From Alphaproteobacteria bacterium (lineage in GTDB: Bacteria > Pseudomonadota > Alphaproteobacteria > Caulobacterales > Aquidulcibacteraceae), in contig JAIXTH010000293.1 of the NCBI GenBank assembly GCA_027484265.1, forward strand, positions 1 through 41,690: a stretch of 41,690 bases of DNA, in the 5' to 3' direction. The position numbers and the translations under genes were made by a program. The notes under the pieces were generated by a model that worked only from the letters and a program-made list of their open reading frames with translations, had not been told where the DNA came from and did no database searches. Positions 8,652 to 17,500 of the stretch are shown piece by piece. How positions within the stretch are numbered: the first letter of the stretch is position 1; each line of letters starts with the position of its first letter.

Positions 8652-8885
8652 ATGATGGAGCACGACAACGAGAAGATCGATGACGCAGTATTGGCGCTGC
8701 TTTGGCTTGGCGGGCATGGCGAAGGGCGGACCTAGAAGACATTTGACTGGGGCTCGCTGGACCGCCTGCACAAGGCTGGTTGGATATCGAATCCCAAAAG
8801 TGGCGCCAAGAAAGTGGCTTTCAGTGAAACCGGTGCCAAGCGCGCGCAGGAACTCTTCGAGCAAATGTTCACTCGCAGGCAATGA
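8652..8885 (+). pseudogene. DUF6429-like small protein gene interrupted by in-frame TAG at 8733-8735
   Basis: Manual frame: MMEHDNEKIDDAVLALLWLGGHGEGRT*KTFDWGSLDRLHKAGWISNPKSGAKKVAFSETGAKRAQELFEQMFTRRQ*. Homology-like signal continues in one frame on both sides of the amber codon. Confidence 0.75.
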
Positions 8886-9035
8886 GGCGAGGCCCTGCGC
8901 AGCGCAGGCCGTGTTTGCAGCGCATCGAGCTGTGCAGGGCTGGTATCGGACTTTGTTGTCGGATCGACTGTCCGCACTGGCTGGATCAGAGCCCGACCTG
9001 ATTGAGACACACCAACCCTCGCGCCGCACGCCCCA

Positions 9036-9728
9036 TCACACGGCAACAACATCGAACTCCGGCGTGCCGCGCCAGTGGAGCTGCCAGCTGGCTCCGGGCC
9101 GCACATTGCGGACAACAGAGGGCTCGAAGGCAACGAAGCACCGGCCACCTGGATGGCGCACCGACGGGTAGACCAGACCGCCATGCCCCTGTCGCACCAG
9201 CTGACGGGCGATGCTCTGCCCCTCCGGGTAACCGATGGCAGGATCTGCATCGAGTGCCGGGTGAGCCGGCTCGTCGCCAAGGTCGGGGAACTCGCCGATC
9301 ACGTCCGCCAGCAGCTCGACATAGATGGCGCTGTCATGGAACACACCGACGAAGGCCAGCTCGCGGGTGCGGTGAAAGGCCACTTCGGCGATGGATGTCA
9401 GGACGGTCCAGCTGGCATACCAGGCCCCGCGCTCCTCGCCATTGAACCGGTTGCCGCCCCTGCGCGTGTAGGTGAAGGCGGCATTGACGTGCTCCAGTCC
9501 ATAGACGGCCAGGTCGCGGGCGCGGCGGCGCCAGGCCAGTTCACGCCGGTCAATGTGCGGGCTGCGGCCGGCCTCCGCCGTGAGGCGCGCGCTGGTCAGG
9601 CCCTCAAGTGAAGCCAGCACCTCCATCTCGTCATCGCTGTCGACAAGGCCGCGCAATACTGGTGGCCTGTGCGCGGTCTTCGGGATCAGACGGACAAGCC
9701 CGCGCTCTGCCAGCTGTGCGCGCCTCAC
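9036..9728 (-). CDS. RES-domain toxin (NAD-targeting family)
   Basis: GTG start at 9728: (V)RRAQLAERGLVRLIPKTAHRPPVLRG...FTYTRRGGNRFNGEERGAWYASWTVLTSIAEVAFHRTRELAF...YPEGQSIARQLVRQGHGGLVYPSVRHPGGRCFVAFEP. RES signature with GxRFN, W/Y and S-V-R-x-P-G. The track start at 10154 is an out-of-frame extension through the antitoxin. Confidence 0.88.
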   Translation of the reverse strand: MRRAQLAERGLVRLIPKTAHRPPVLRGLVDSDDEMEVLASLEGLTSARLTAEAGRSPHIDRRELAWRRRARDLAVYGLEHVNAAFTYTRRGGNRFNGEERGAWYASWTVLTSIAEVAFHRTRELAFVGVFHDSAIYVELLADVIGEFPDLGDEPAHPALDADPAIGYPEGQSIARQLVRQGHGGLVYPSVRHPGGRCFVAFEPSVVRNVRPGASWQLHWRGTPEFDVVAV

Positions 9729-10123
9729 ATGCCGCCCCGGAGCGCATCGAGATAGGTGCGCACCGACAGGAACTGCGGCAGGCCGAACCGGATCAGGGTG
9801 TCCACGGGCCTTGCACCCTCGAACAGCGGCCCACGATTGGGCAGGACAGGCCAGCGGTCGGCCAGGTCTGGCTCGAAGTAGAGGTGCAGCGCCTTGTAGA
9901 TGCCTACCAGCGCGCTGAGGCGCAGCAGCTGGTCTTGGGTCAGGGCGCCCGCAAAACCGGGCTTGCGGGCCCGCTTCCAGGTGCTTTCCGACATGTCGGC
10001 CAGCGCCGCCGCTTCGGCCGTGCCCAGCTTCCAGGCATCGGCGATCCGGGCAGCAGCCTTCAACGCGATGGCAGTCTGGTCGGGCGCCGACTTCTGACGG
10101 ATGGGAAGTTCCACGACGGTCAT
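9725..10123 (-). CDS. Xre/MbcA/ParS-type antitoxin (toxin-binding domain) of the RES module
   Basis: AARIADAWKLGTAEAAALADMSESTWKRARKPGFAGALTQDQLLRLSALVGIYKALHLYFEPDLADRWPVLPNRGPLFEGARPVDTLIRFGLPQFLSVRTYLDALRGG; stop overlaps the RES GTG start. Confidence 0.9.
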   Translation of the reverse strand: MTVVELPIRQKSAPDQTAIALKAAARIADAWKLGTAEAAALADMSESTWKRARKPGFAGALTQDQLLRLSALVGIYKALHLYFEPDLADRWPVLPNRGPLFEGARPVDTLIRFGLPQFLSVRTYLDALRGGM

Positions 10124-10151
10124 GATGTGCTCCAGACCAGAGGGATGCGCT

Positions 10152-10180
10152 CATATGACCTGAAGATCAAGGCCATATGA
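10152..10180. promoter_or_regulatory. Candidate operator: two CATATGA boxes 22 bp apart upstream of the Xre-RES module
   Basis: CATATGA at 10152-10158 and 10174-10180, between the antitoxin start (10123, minus) and bpt (10257, plus). Confidence 0.4.
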
Positions 10181-10256
10181 ACAAGCCTGGCGATCCCGCG
10201 TGATACGCCGCCAGCCCCCTTCCCAGCCGCGCACTTCGTGGCATAGTCTTGCCCGC

Positions 10257-11015
10257 ATGAGCACCGATCCGTTCTCCCCGGCCGAGCGCATTCGCGCGGC
10301 GAAGAACATCCGGTTCTATCTGACCACGCCGCAGCCGTGCCCCTATCTGCCGGGGCGGCGGGAGCGGAAGGTGTTTGCGGCCCTGGACGGGGCGGACGCG
10401 GTCGAGCTCAATGACAGCCTCACCCATGCCGGGTTCCGCCGCTCGCAGAACATCGCCTACCGCCCGGCCTGCGACATGTGTGCGTCGTGCGTCTCGGTGC
10501 GCATCCCGGTGGCGCGGTTCGAGGCCGGGCGGCGCTGGCGGCGGGTGCTGAGGCGCAATGCGGACGTGGTGCCGGTGATCAAGGACGCCCACGCCACCTA
10601 TGAGCAGTTCGACCTGCTCAAGCGCTATCTGGGCGACCGGCACCTGGGGGCGGGCATGTCAGGCATGGGGCCCTATGACTATGCCGCCATGGTCGAGGAA
10701 AGCGCGGTGCGGACCCACATCTGCGAGTTCAGGCTCGGCGGGCCCAGGGGCCAGCTGGTGGCCTGTGCCCTGGTGGATGTGCTGGCCGACGGTCTGTCGC
10801 TGATCTACTCCTATTTCGATCCCGAGTTCGCCGAGGATTCGCTGGGGTCCTACGTGATCCTCAGCCATGTGGAGCAGGCACGGCAGGCCGGTTTTGCCCA
10901 TGTGTATCTGGGCTACTGGATCAAGGGCGCGCGGAAGATGGCCTACAAGACCCAGTTCCAGCCGCTGGAGATCCTGGGCCCGGAGGGCTGGCAGCCGTTC
11001 GAGGCGCTGGCCTAG
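10257..11015 (+). CDS. bpt: Aspartate/glutamate leucyltransferase (Bpt / ATE family)
   Basis: FYLTTPQPCPYLPGRRERKVFAAL; RRSQNIAYRPACDMCASCVSVRIPV; SYVILSHVEQARQAGFAHVYLGYWIKGARKMAYKTQFQPLE. Confidence 0.95.
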   Translation: MSTDPFSPAERIRAAKNIRFYLTTPQPCPYLPGRRERKVFAALDGADAVELNDSLTHAGFRRSQNIAYRPACDMCASCVSVRIPVARFEAGRRWRRVLRRNADVVPVIKDAHATYEQFDLLKRYLGDRHLGAGMSGMGPYDYAAMVEESAVRTHICEFRLGGPRGQLVACALVDVLADGLSLIYSYFDPEFAEDSLGSYVILSHVEQARQAGFAHVYLGYWIKGARKMAYKTQFQPLEILGPEGWQPFEALA

Positions 11016-11105
11016 CGGCCGCAGCCCCGGCAGGCGCTTAACTTTCATTAACCAATCCGGCGCCACAAACGCTCCAGCGAGAGAATCATCGCGGGAGAAC
11101 CCTTC

Positions 11106-11909
11106 ATGCGCCCGACCCATCTGTGCTCCGGCCTCATCCTGGCTGCCGCGGGCGCCGTGCTGGCAGCCTCACCTGCCGCCGCACAGACCTATTCACCGTG
11201 GTCGTTCGGTGCCACCATCGGGCAGGAAGTGGCCGTGGGCGGCGACGTCATTGGACCGGCCAATTCCGCGGCCCTCAATCTCAACACCCTCAACTCGAAC
11301 CTGACCGGCACGGGCCGGCTGGCGATGCGGGGAACCTCGTGGGACGAGGCCTATGACAGCGCCCTGAGCCTGTCGGTGGAAGTGCGCTATGCCGCCACCG
11401 ATTTCAGCGAGTTCTTCGGCGCCGTGACCTATGCGCAGGCCGATGCGGCGGAAAATGTCGTGGTGGGCTGCCTCGTCACCGTGGTGCCCAATTGCCAGAC
11501 TACCCTGACCGGCAGCTTCTCGGACTTCCGCCAGATCGGGCTCGAGGCCGGCTATCGCCAGTGGCTGGGCTTCTCCGTGCTGGGCGATACGATCAAGCCG
11601 TATTTCGCGGTGCGCGGCGGCCTCGTGCGCACGGACGAGATCCGCTTCCGGGTGAATGCCGGTGCAGCTGGCGGGCTCGGCGACTGGAACCTCTATGAAG
11701 AGGGCTGGACCGCCATGATCGGGGCCGACCTCGGCGCCACCTATGCCATCTCGCAGAATGCCGAGATCGGCGGCGAGATCGGTGTGCGCTACACCACCAG
11801 CCTCAGCGATGATGACAGTGATTTTGGTGCCCTCGGACTGGCTGGCATCAATGACGAGAGCGAGCGACTCTCTGTACCGGTTTCGGTGCGCCTGAACGCG
11901 GTGTTCTGA
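11106..11909 (+). CDS. Outer-membrane beta-barrel protein
   Basis: Signal peptide MRPTHLCSGLILAAAGAVLAASPAAAQ; alternating amphipathic strands; C-terminal RLSVPVSVRLNAVF ending in Phe. Confidence 0.8.
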   Translation: MRPTHLCSGLILAAAGAVLAASPAAAQTYSPWSFGATIGQEVAVGGDVIGPANSAALNLNTLNSNLTGTGRLAMRGTSWDEAYDSALSLSVEVRYAATDFSEFFGAVTYAQADAAENVVVGCLVTVVPNCQTTLTGSFSDFRQIGLEAGYRQWLGFSVLGDTIKPYFAVRGGLVRTDEIRFRVNAGAAGGLGDWNLYEEGWTAMIGADLGATYAISQNAEIGGEIGVRYTTSLSDDDSDFGALGLAGINDESERLSVPVSVRLNAVF

Positions 11910-11940
11910 CGGCGCCCGTCGCCAGCGTTCACAACCGTGG

Positions 11941-11971
11941 AAACAGCCCGCCGCGCCCGGCGGGCTGTTTT
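11941..11971 (+). terminator. Rho-independent terminator downstream of the OMP gene
   Basis: AAACAGCCCGCCG-CGCC-CGGCGGGCTGTTT followed by T: perfect 13-bp stem with 4-nt loop. Confidence 0.9.
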
Positions 11972-12073
11972 CATGTGCGCCCCCGTCTTGCGCCAGCCCG
12001 CCGGTCCGCTAGGTCGGAAGGACAAGGTCCGGAGCTGCCGCCAACAAGGCCGCCCGGCGGGGAGGATTGTTGC

Positions 12074-13792
12074 ATGAGCTTTCCGGCCATGAGCGTGGCG
12101 CAGGCCCACGCATTGCTGTGTGCACCGGGTGCACCGTTCGAGATGGACACCCTGGTGATCCGGGACCTGCCGACCCGGGTCTACAAGAACCAGCCGCCCA
12201 CGCTGCGGCAGATCTTCCAGCTGGGGCGCACCCACGGCGACATCGACTTCCTGGTCTATGAGGACGAGCGCGTCAGCTACCGCGCCTTCTGCAATGCGGC
12301 GGCGAAGCTGTCGCATGTGCTGGTCGAGCGGTTCGGCGTGAGGAAGGGCGATCGGGTGGCGTTCGCGATCCGCAACCTGCCGGAATGGCCGGTGGTGTTC
12401 TATGCCGCGATCCTGGCCGGGGCAATGGTGGTGCCGCTGAATGCCTGGTGGACCGTGGACGAGCTGACCTATGGCTTCGACGATTCCGGGTCGGTGCTGG
12501 CGTTCCTCGATGGCGAACGGGCCGCCCGCATGGGCGCGGCGGCCAGCTCGCTGAAGACCGTGCGCGCCACCATCACGGTGCGCGATACCAGCGGCGCGGT
12601 GCCCGGCGCCATCGCGCTGGACGACCTGATCGGCCCCGCCACCAGCTGGGCGGACCTGCCGCATATCGAGGAAGTGGATGCGGGGCTCGAGCCCGATGAC
12701 CTCGCCACCCTGTTCTATACCTCGGGCACCACGGGCGCGCCGAAGGGGGCCTATGGCACCCATCGCAACTGCCTGACCAATCTGATGAATGCGATGGTGA
12801 ACACTGCCCGCATGTTCCTGCGGCGCGGCGAGATGCCGCCGCAGCCGGACCCGCTGGCGCCCAAGAAGGCATTCCTGCTGGGCATTCCCTTCTTCCATGT
12901 CACCGGCTGCCATTCGGTGCTGATCCCGTCCATCGCCCAGGGCTGGAAGATCGTGATGATGCGCAAGTGGGATGCCGGGCAGGGCCTGAAGCTGATCGAG
13001 CGCGAGCGCATCACGCATTTTGGCGGCGTCCCGGCCATCGCCTGGCAGGTGCTGGAGCATCCGGACCTGGCCACCACCGACACCTCCTCGGTCGAGAGCG
13101 TGTCCTATGGCGGCGCCCCGTCGGCAGCCGAGCTGGTGCGCCAGATCGTGGCGACCTTCCCCAAGGTGCAGCCCGGCCAGGGCTATGGCCTGACCGAGAC
13201 CTCGGCCGCCGTGACCAATATCGGCGGCGAGGACTATGAGCTGCGGCCGCTGTCCTGCGGGCCGATTGCGCCGGTGAACGACGCCCGGGTTGTGGGACCC
13301 GACGGCGAGGAGGTGCCTGACGGTGAAGTGGGCGAGCTGTGGGTGCGCGGCTCGAACGTGATCTGCGGCTACTGGAACAAGCCCGAAGCCACGGAGGCGG
13401 CCTTCGGCGGCGGCTGGTTCCGGACCGGCGACCTGGTGCGGCGCGACGGCGAAGGCTTCATCTTCATCGTCGACCGCGCCAAGGACATGATCATCCGCGG
13501 CGGCGAGAACGTGTACTGCGTGGAAGTCGAGGATGTGCTCTACCAGCACCCGGACATCTCCGACGCCGCCATCATCGGCGTGCCGCACAAGGTGCTGGGC
13601 GAGGAAGTGGGGGCGGTGGTCACCGTCTCGCCTGACAGCACGGTGGAGGAAGCCGAAGTCAGGGCCTGGGTGGCGGCGCGTCTGGCGTCGTTCAAGGTGC
13701 CGGCCCATGTGCGCATCCTGCGCGAGCCGCTGCTGCGCAACGCCAATGGCAAGATCCTCAAACGGGACCTGAAGGCGCTGTTCGAAGCGTGA
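12074..13792 (+). CDS. AMP-dependent acyl-CoA synthetase / long-chain fatty acid-CoA ligase family
   Basis: LFYTSGTTGAPKGAYGTH; GYGLTETSAAVTNIGGEDY; GWFRTGDLVRRDGEGFIFIVDRAKDMIIRGGENVYCVEVEDVL; ends NANGKILKRDLK. GGAGG at 12061. Confidence 0.95.
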   Translation: MSFPAMSVAQAHALLCAPGAPFEMDTLVIRDLPTRVYKNQPPTLRQIFQLGRTHGDIDFLVYEDERVSYRAFCNAAAKLSHVLVERFGVRKGDRVAFAIRNLPEWPVVFYAAILAGAMVVPLNAWWTVDELTYGFDDSGSVLAFLDGERAARMGAAASSLKTVRATITVRDTSGAVPGAIALDDLIGPATSWADLPHIEEVDAGLEPDDLATLFYTSGTTGAPKGAYGTHRNCLTNLMNAMVNTARMFLRRGEMPPQPDPLAPKKAFLLGIPFFHVTGCHSVLIPSIAQGWKIVMMRKWDAGQGLKLIERERITHFGGVPAIAWQVLEHPDLATTDTSSVESVSYGGAPSAAELVRQIVATFPKVQPGQGYGLTETSAAVTNIGGEDYELRPLSCGPIAPVNDARVVGPDGEEVPDGEVGELWVRGSNVICGYWNKPEATEAAFGGGWFRTGDLVRRDGEGFIFIVDRAKDMIIRGGENVYCVEVEDVLYQHPDISDAAIIGVPHKVLGEEVGAVVTVSPDSTVEEAEVRAWVAARLASFKVPAHVRILREPLLRNANGKILKRDLKALFEA

Positions 13793-13796
13793 CGGC

Positions 13797-14279
13797 CTAT
13801 CGGCTCTTGCGCGGCGACAGCGGTACGGCGGTGGTGCGCTTGGTGATGCGGATCACGATCCGGCTCTGCACGTCCGAGACGAGGCCGGTGCCGAGCAGGC
13901 GGTCGCGCAGGAAGCTGTCATAGGCATGCATGTCGGTGGTCACCACGCGGATCATGAAGTCGACCGCCCCGGTCACCGTGACGCAGTCCACCACTTCATC
14001 CCAGCCCCGCACCGAGGCCTCGAACCGTTCCAGATTGTCGCGCGAGGGCAGCGCCAGCTTGACCGAGGCGATCACTTCGAAACCCAGGCCCAACGCCTCG
14101 CGGTTGAGGAGCGTGACCCGCTTGTCGATCACGCCGATCTCTTCCAGCCGTTTGATCCGCCGCCAGGCCGGCGAGGACGACAGGCCCACCTTCTCCGCCA
14201 CATCCGCCACCGAGAGGCCGGCGTCGGACTGGATCAGGTCGAGGATCGACAGGTCGACTGCGTCCAGGTCTGCCGACAT
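13797..14279 (-). CDS. Lrp/AsnC family transcriptional regulator
   Basis: LDAVDLSILDLIQSDAGLSVADVAEKVGLSSSPAWRRIKRLEEIGVIDKRVTLLNREALGLGFEVIASVKL; start at 14279 chosen from family N-terminus. Confidence 0.95.
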   Translation of the reverse strand: MSADLDAVDLSILDLIQSDAGLSVADVAEKVGLSSSPAWRRIKRLEEIGVIDKRVTLLNREALGLGFEVIASVKLALPSRDNLERFEASVRGWDEVVDCVTVTGAVDFMIRVVTTDMHAYDSFLRDRLLGTGLVSDVQSRIVIRITKRTTAVPLSPRKSR

Positions 14280-14572
14280 GATTTTCCGCGCTCCCTCAGG
14301 CTTCATGGCATGTTCGTGCGCGGACCCATGCCAAACGGGGCACAAGGAGGCAAGCGCTTTCGCGGAATGTAGCCAATACCAGTGGACGGGGTGCGGGGCG
14401 AAGCATCACGGGGCCGGGCGCCGCAGCGCGGCATGATCATGCGACCACATCGAGCCGCAAAGGCATGGATCGCTGAGAATTGTGCCTCAGCATGGCAAGA
14501 TTGGGCAAGCTTTTCCAGTCAGGCTGGCATAGACTGCCTCGCAACGAATACAGACTCGGGGACCGTGCCACG

Positions 14573-17500
14573 ATGCTGCACCGCGAAGTGATGCTCGATG
14601 ACAAATATGCGCTGGAGAGCGGGCGCACCTATGTGACGGGCATTCAGGCGCTGGTGCGGCTGCCACTGGACCGAAAGCGGCTCGACAGGCAGGCGGGTCT
14701 GAACACCGCTGGCTTCATTTCAGGTTATCGCGGCTCGCCGCTTGGCGGCTACGACCAGCAGCTCAAGCGGGCTCAGACCTATCTCGACACCCACGACATC
14801 CGCTTTTGGGAAGGCCTCAACGAAGACCTTGGCGCCACGGCTGTGTGGGGCTCGCAGCAGCTGGGCCTGTTTCCGGGCGCGCGCTTCGATGGGGTGTTCG
14901 GGATCTGGTACGGCAAGGCGCCGGGCGTCGATCGCACGGGCGACGTGTTCAAGCACGCCAATTTTGCCGGCACGGCACGGTTTGGCGGCGCGCTTGCCGT
15001 GGCCGGCGACGACCACAGCTGCAAGAGCTCGACCCTGCCCAGTCAGTCGGAATTCGCCTTCATGGATGCCGAGATCCCGGTGCTGTCACCGGCCTCGATC
15101 CAGGACGTGCTGGACTATGGCCTGCATGGCCTGGAGATGAGCCGCTTCACCGGCGCCTGGACCGCGCTGATCGCGCTGGCGGACACGATGGATTCGGGCG
15201 CGGTGATCGACATCACGCCGGACCGCCTGTCCTTCACGAGGCCGCAGCTGGATGACGCCCCCGCTGGCGGGCTGTGGATCCGGCGCGGCGACGAGCCGAT
15301 GGCCAAGGAACGGCGCCTGCGCGACTACAAGCTGCCCGCCGCCATGGCCTATGTGCGGGCCAACCGGCTGGACCGCGAAATCCTGGGACAGGCGGGCAAG
15401 CGGCGGATCGGCCTTGTGGCCACCGGCCAGGCCACCCGCGACATCTTCGAGGCGCTGGATGCGCTGGGGATCACCGCGGCGCAGGCCGAGGATCTGGGGC
15501 TGGCAGTCTACAAGGTGGCGATGCCCTGGCCGCTGGAGCCGGAGGGCCTGCGCGCCTTTGCCCGGGGCCTCGAACGGCTGGTGGTGATCGAGCACAAGCG
15601 CCCGCTGATCGAGCCGCAGGTCAAGGAAGCCCTGTATGGCACCCCCGAGCAGCTGCCCGTCAGTGGCAAGCGCCACCCCGATGGCAGCCGCTTCCTGTCG
15701 GATGTGGCCTCGATCCAGATCCCGGAACTCGCCAAGGCGCTGTTCAGCCTGCTGCCGCAGGACGGCCCGCATGTGGAGCGCGCCCGCACCTATCTCGAGC
15801 GGGTGGACTATTCGCTGGCGAATGCGCCGGCGCTGGAGGGCGATGCCCACCGCAAGCCGCACTTCTGCTCGGGCTGCCCGCACAACACCTCCACCGTGGT
15901 GCCCGATGGCTCGCGGGCGCTGGCGGGGATCGGCTGCCACTACATGGCAACCTTCATGCCCGAGCGCGAAACCGACATGACCAGCCAGATGGGCGGCGAG
16001 GGGATCGGCTGGGTGGGCCAGGCCGCCTTCACCGATGAGGGCCACGTGTTCGTGAACCTCGGCGACGGCACCTATTCGCACTCGGGTTCGCTGGCGATCC
16101 GCGCCGCCGTGACCGCCGGCGTGAACCTCACCTACAAGCTGCTCTACAACGATGCCGTCGCCATGACCGGCGGCCAGCAGACCGAGAGCGGCCAGACCGT
16201 GCCGCAGATCGCCAAGCAGCTGCTGGGCGAAGGCGTGAAGAAGGTGGTCGTGGTGGCCGACGACCCCGACCGCTATACCGGTGTGGCGCTGGAGCCGTCG
16301 GTGGCGGTCTATCCCCGCGCCGACCTCGACCAGGTGCAGCGGCGGCTGCGCGAGACATCGGGCGTGACGGTCCTGATCTATGACCAGATGTGTGCCACCG
16401 AGAAGCGGCGGCGCATCAAGCGCAAGCTGCTGGCGGTCACCAGCACCCGCGCCTACATCAATCCGGCGGTGTGCGAGGGCTGCGGCGATTGTTCCAAGCA
16501 GTCCAACTGTCTGTCGATCCACCCGCTGGAGACCGAGTTCGGCACCAAGCGGAAAATCGACCAGAGCTCGTGCAACCAGGACACCCGCTGCGTTGACGGC
16601 TTCTGCCCCAGCTTCGCCACCGTGGAAGGCGGCACCAATGGCGCCCGTGCCCACGAGCGTCCCACCTTCGACGCCACCAACATCCCCCTGCCCGAACAGC
16701 TGAGCCTCGACCGCCCGCGCTCGATCGTGTTCACCGGCGTGGGCGGCACGGGCGTGACCACCGTGTCCGCCATCGTCGCCATGGCGGCCCATGTGGACGG
16801 CAAGGCTGCCACCGCCCTCGACATGACGGGCCTTGCCCAGAAGGGCGGCCAGGTGCTGTCGCATGTGCGCATCGCCCGCGAGCCCGACGAGATCCGCTCG
16901 GCCCGGGTGCCGCCGGTTTCGGCCGACGTGATGATCGCCGGCGACCTGATCGTGGCCACCAACCTCGATGCCCTGAACCTGACGGCGCGCTTTGCCACCA
17001 AGGCCGTGGCCAACCTCGATATCGCCCCCACCAGCGAGTTCATCCACGCCCGCAACCGCCGCTTCCGCCACGCCCCCAAGCTGGACCTGTTCCAGCAGGC
17101 TGTGGCCGAACTCGACACCATCCACGCCGAGGCACTGGCGGTCGAGTATCTCTATGATGCGATGTACGCCAACATGATCCTTCTGGGCTTTGCCTGGCAG
17201 AAGGGGCTGGTGCCGGTCAGCCTTCGGGGTCTGTACCGGGCGATCAAGCTCAATGGCGTGGCGATCGACGACAACATGCTGGCCTTCGACCTCGGCCGCC
17301 TCGCAGCCCACGAGCCGGGCCGCCTGCGCGAGATGGTGCCGGTGCGCGAGGCCCCGCCGGAAAAGCCGCTGGACGAGCTGATCGCCCACCGTGCCGCGCA
17401 CCTCGAACGCTGGGGCAATGCGGCCTGGGCGCAGCGCTACCGCGATGCGGTGGCCCGGGTACGGGCGCGCGAGACCGGGCTTGGCCTGGGCGAGGCGCTG

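Noticed and set aside
8733-8735. Programmed amber recoding (pyrrolysine or similar)
   Set aside because: No supporting element seen; TAG ends several normal genes in this window. A simple nonsense mutation is more likely.
8886-9035. Insertion-sequence remnant between the two TA modules
   Set aside because: No terminal inverted repeats, target-site duplication or transposase-like peptide recognised.
8680-9171. 163-aa ORF MTQYWRCFGLAG...
   Set aside because: Out of frame with the DUF6429-like pseudogene and overlapping the RES gene antisense; composition is not protein-like.
11789-13708. 639-aa minus-strand ORF antisense to the acyl-CoA synthetase
   Set aside because: Same high-GC antisense artefact; the plus-strand ligase motifs are decisive.
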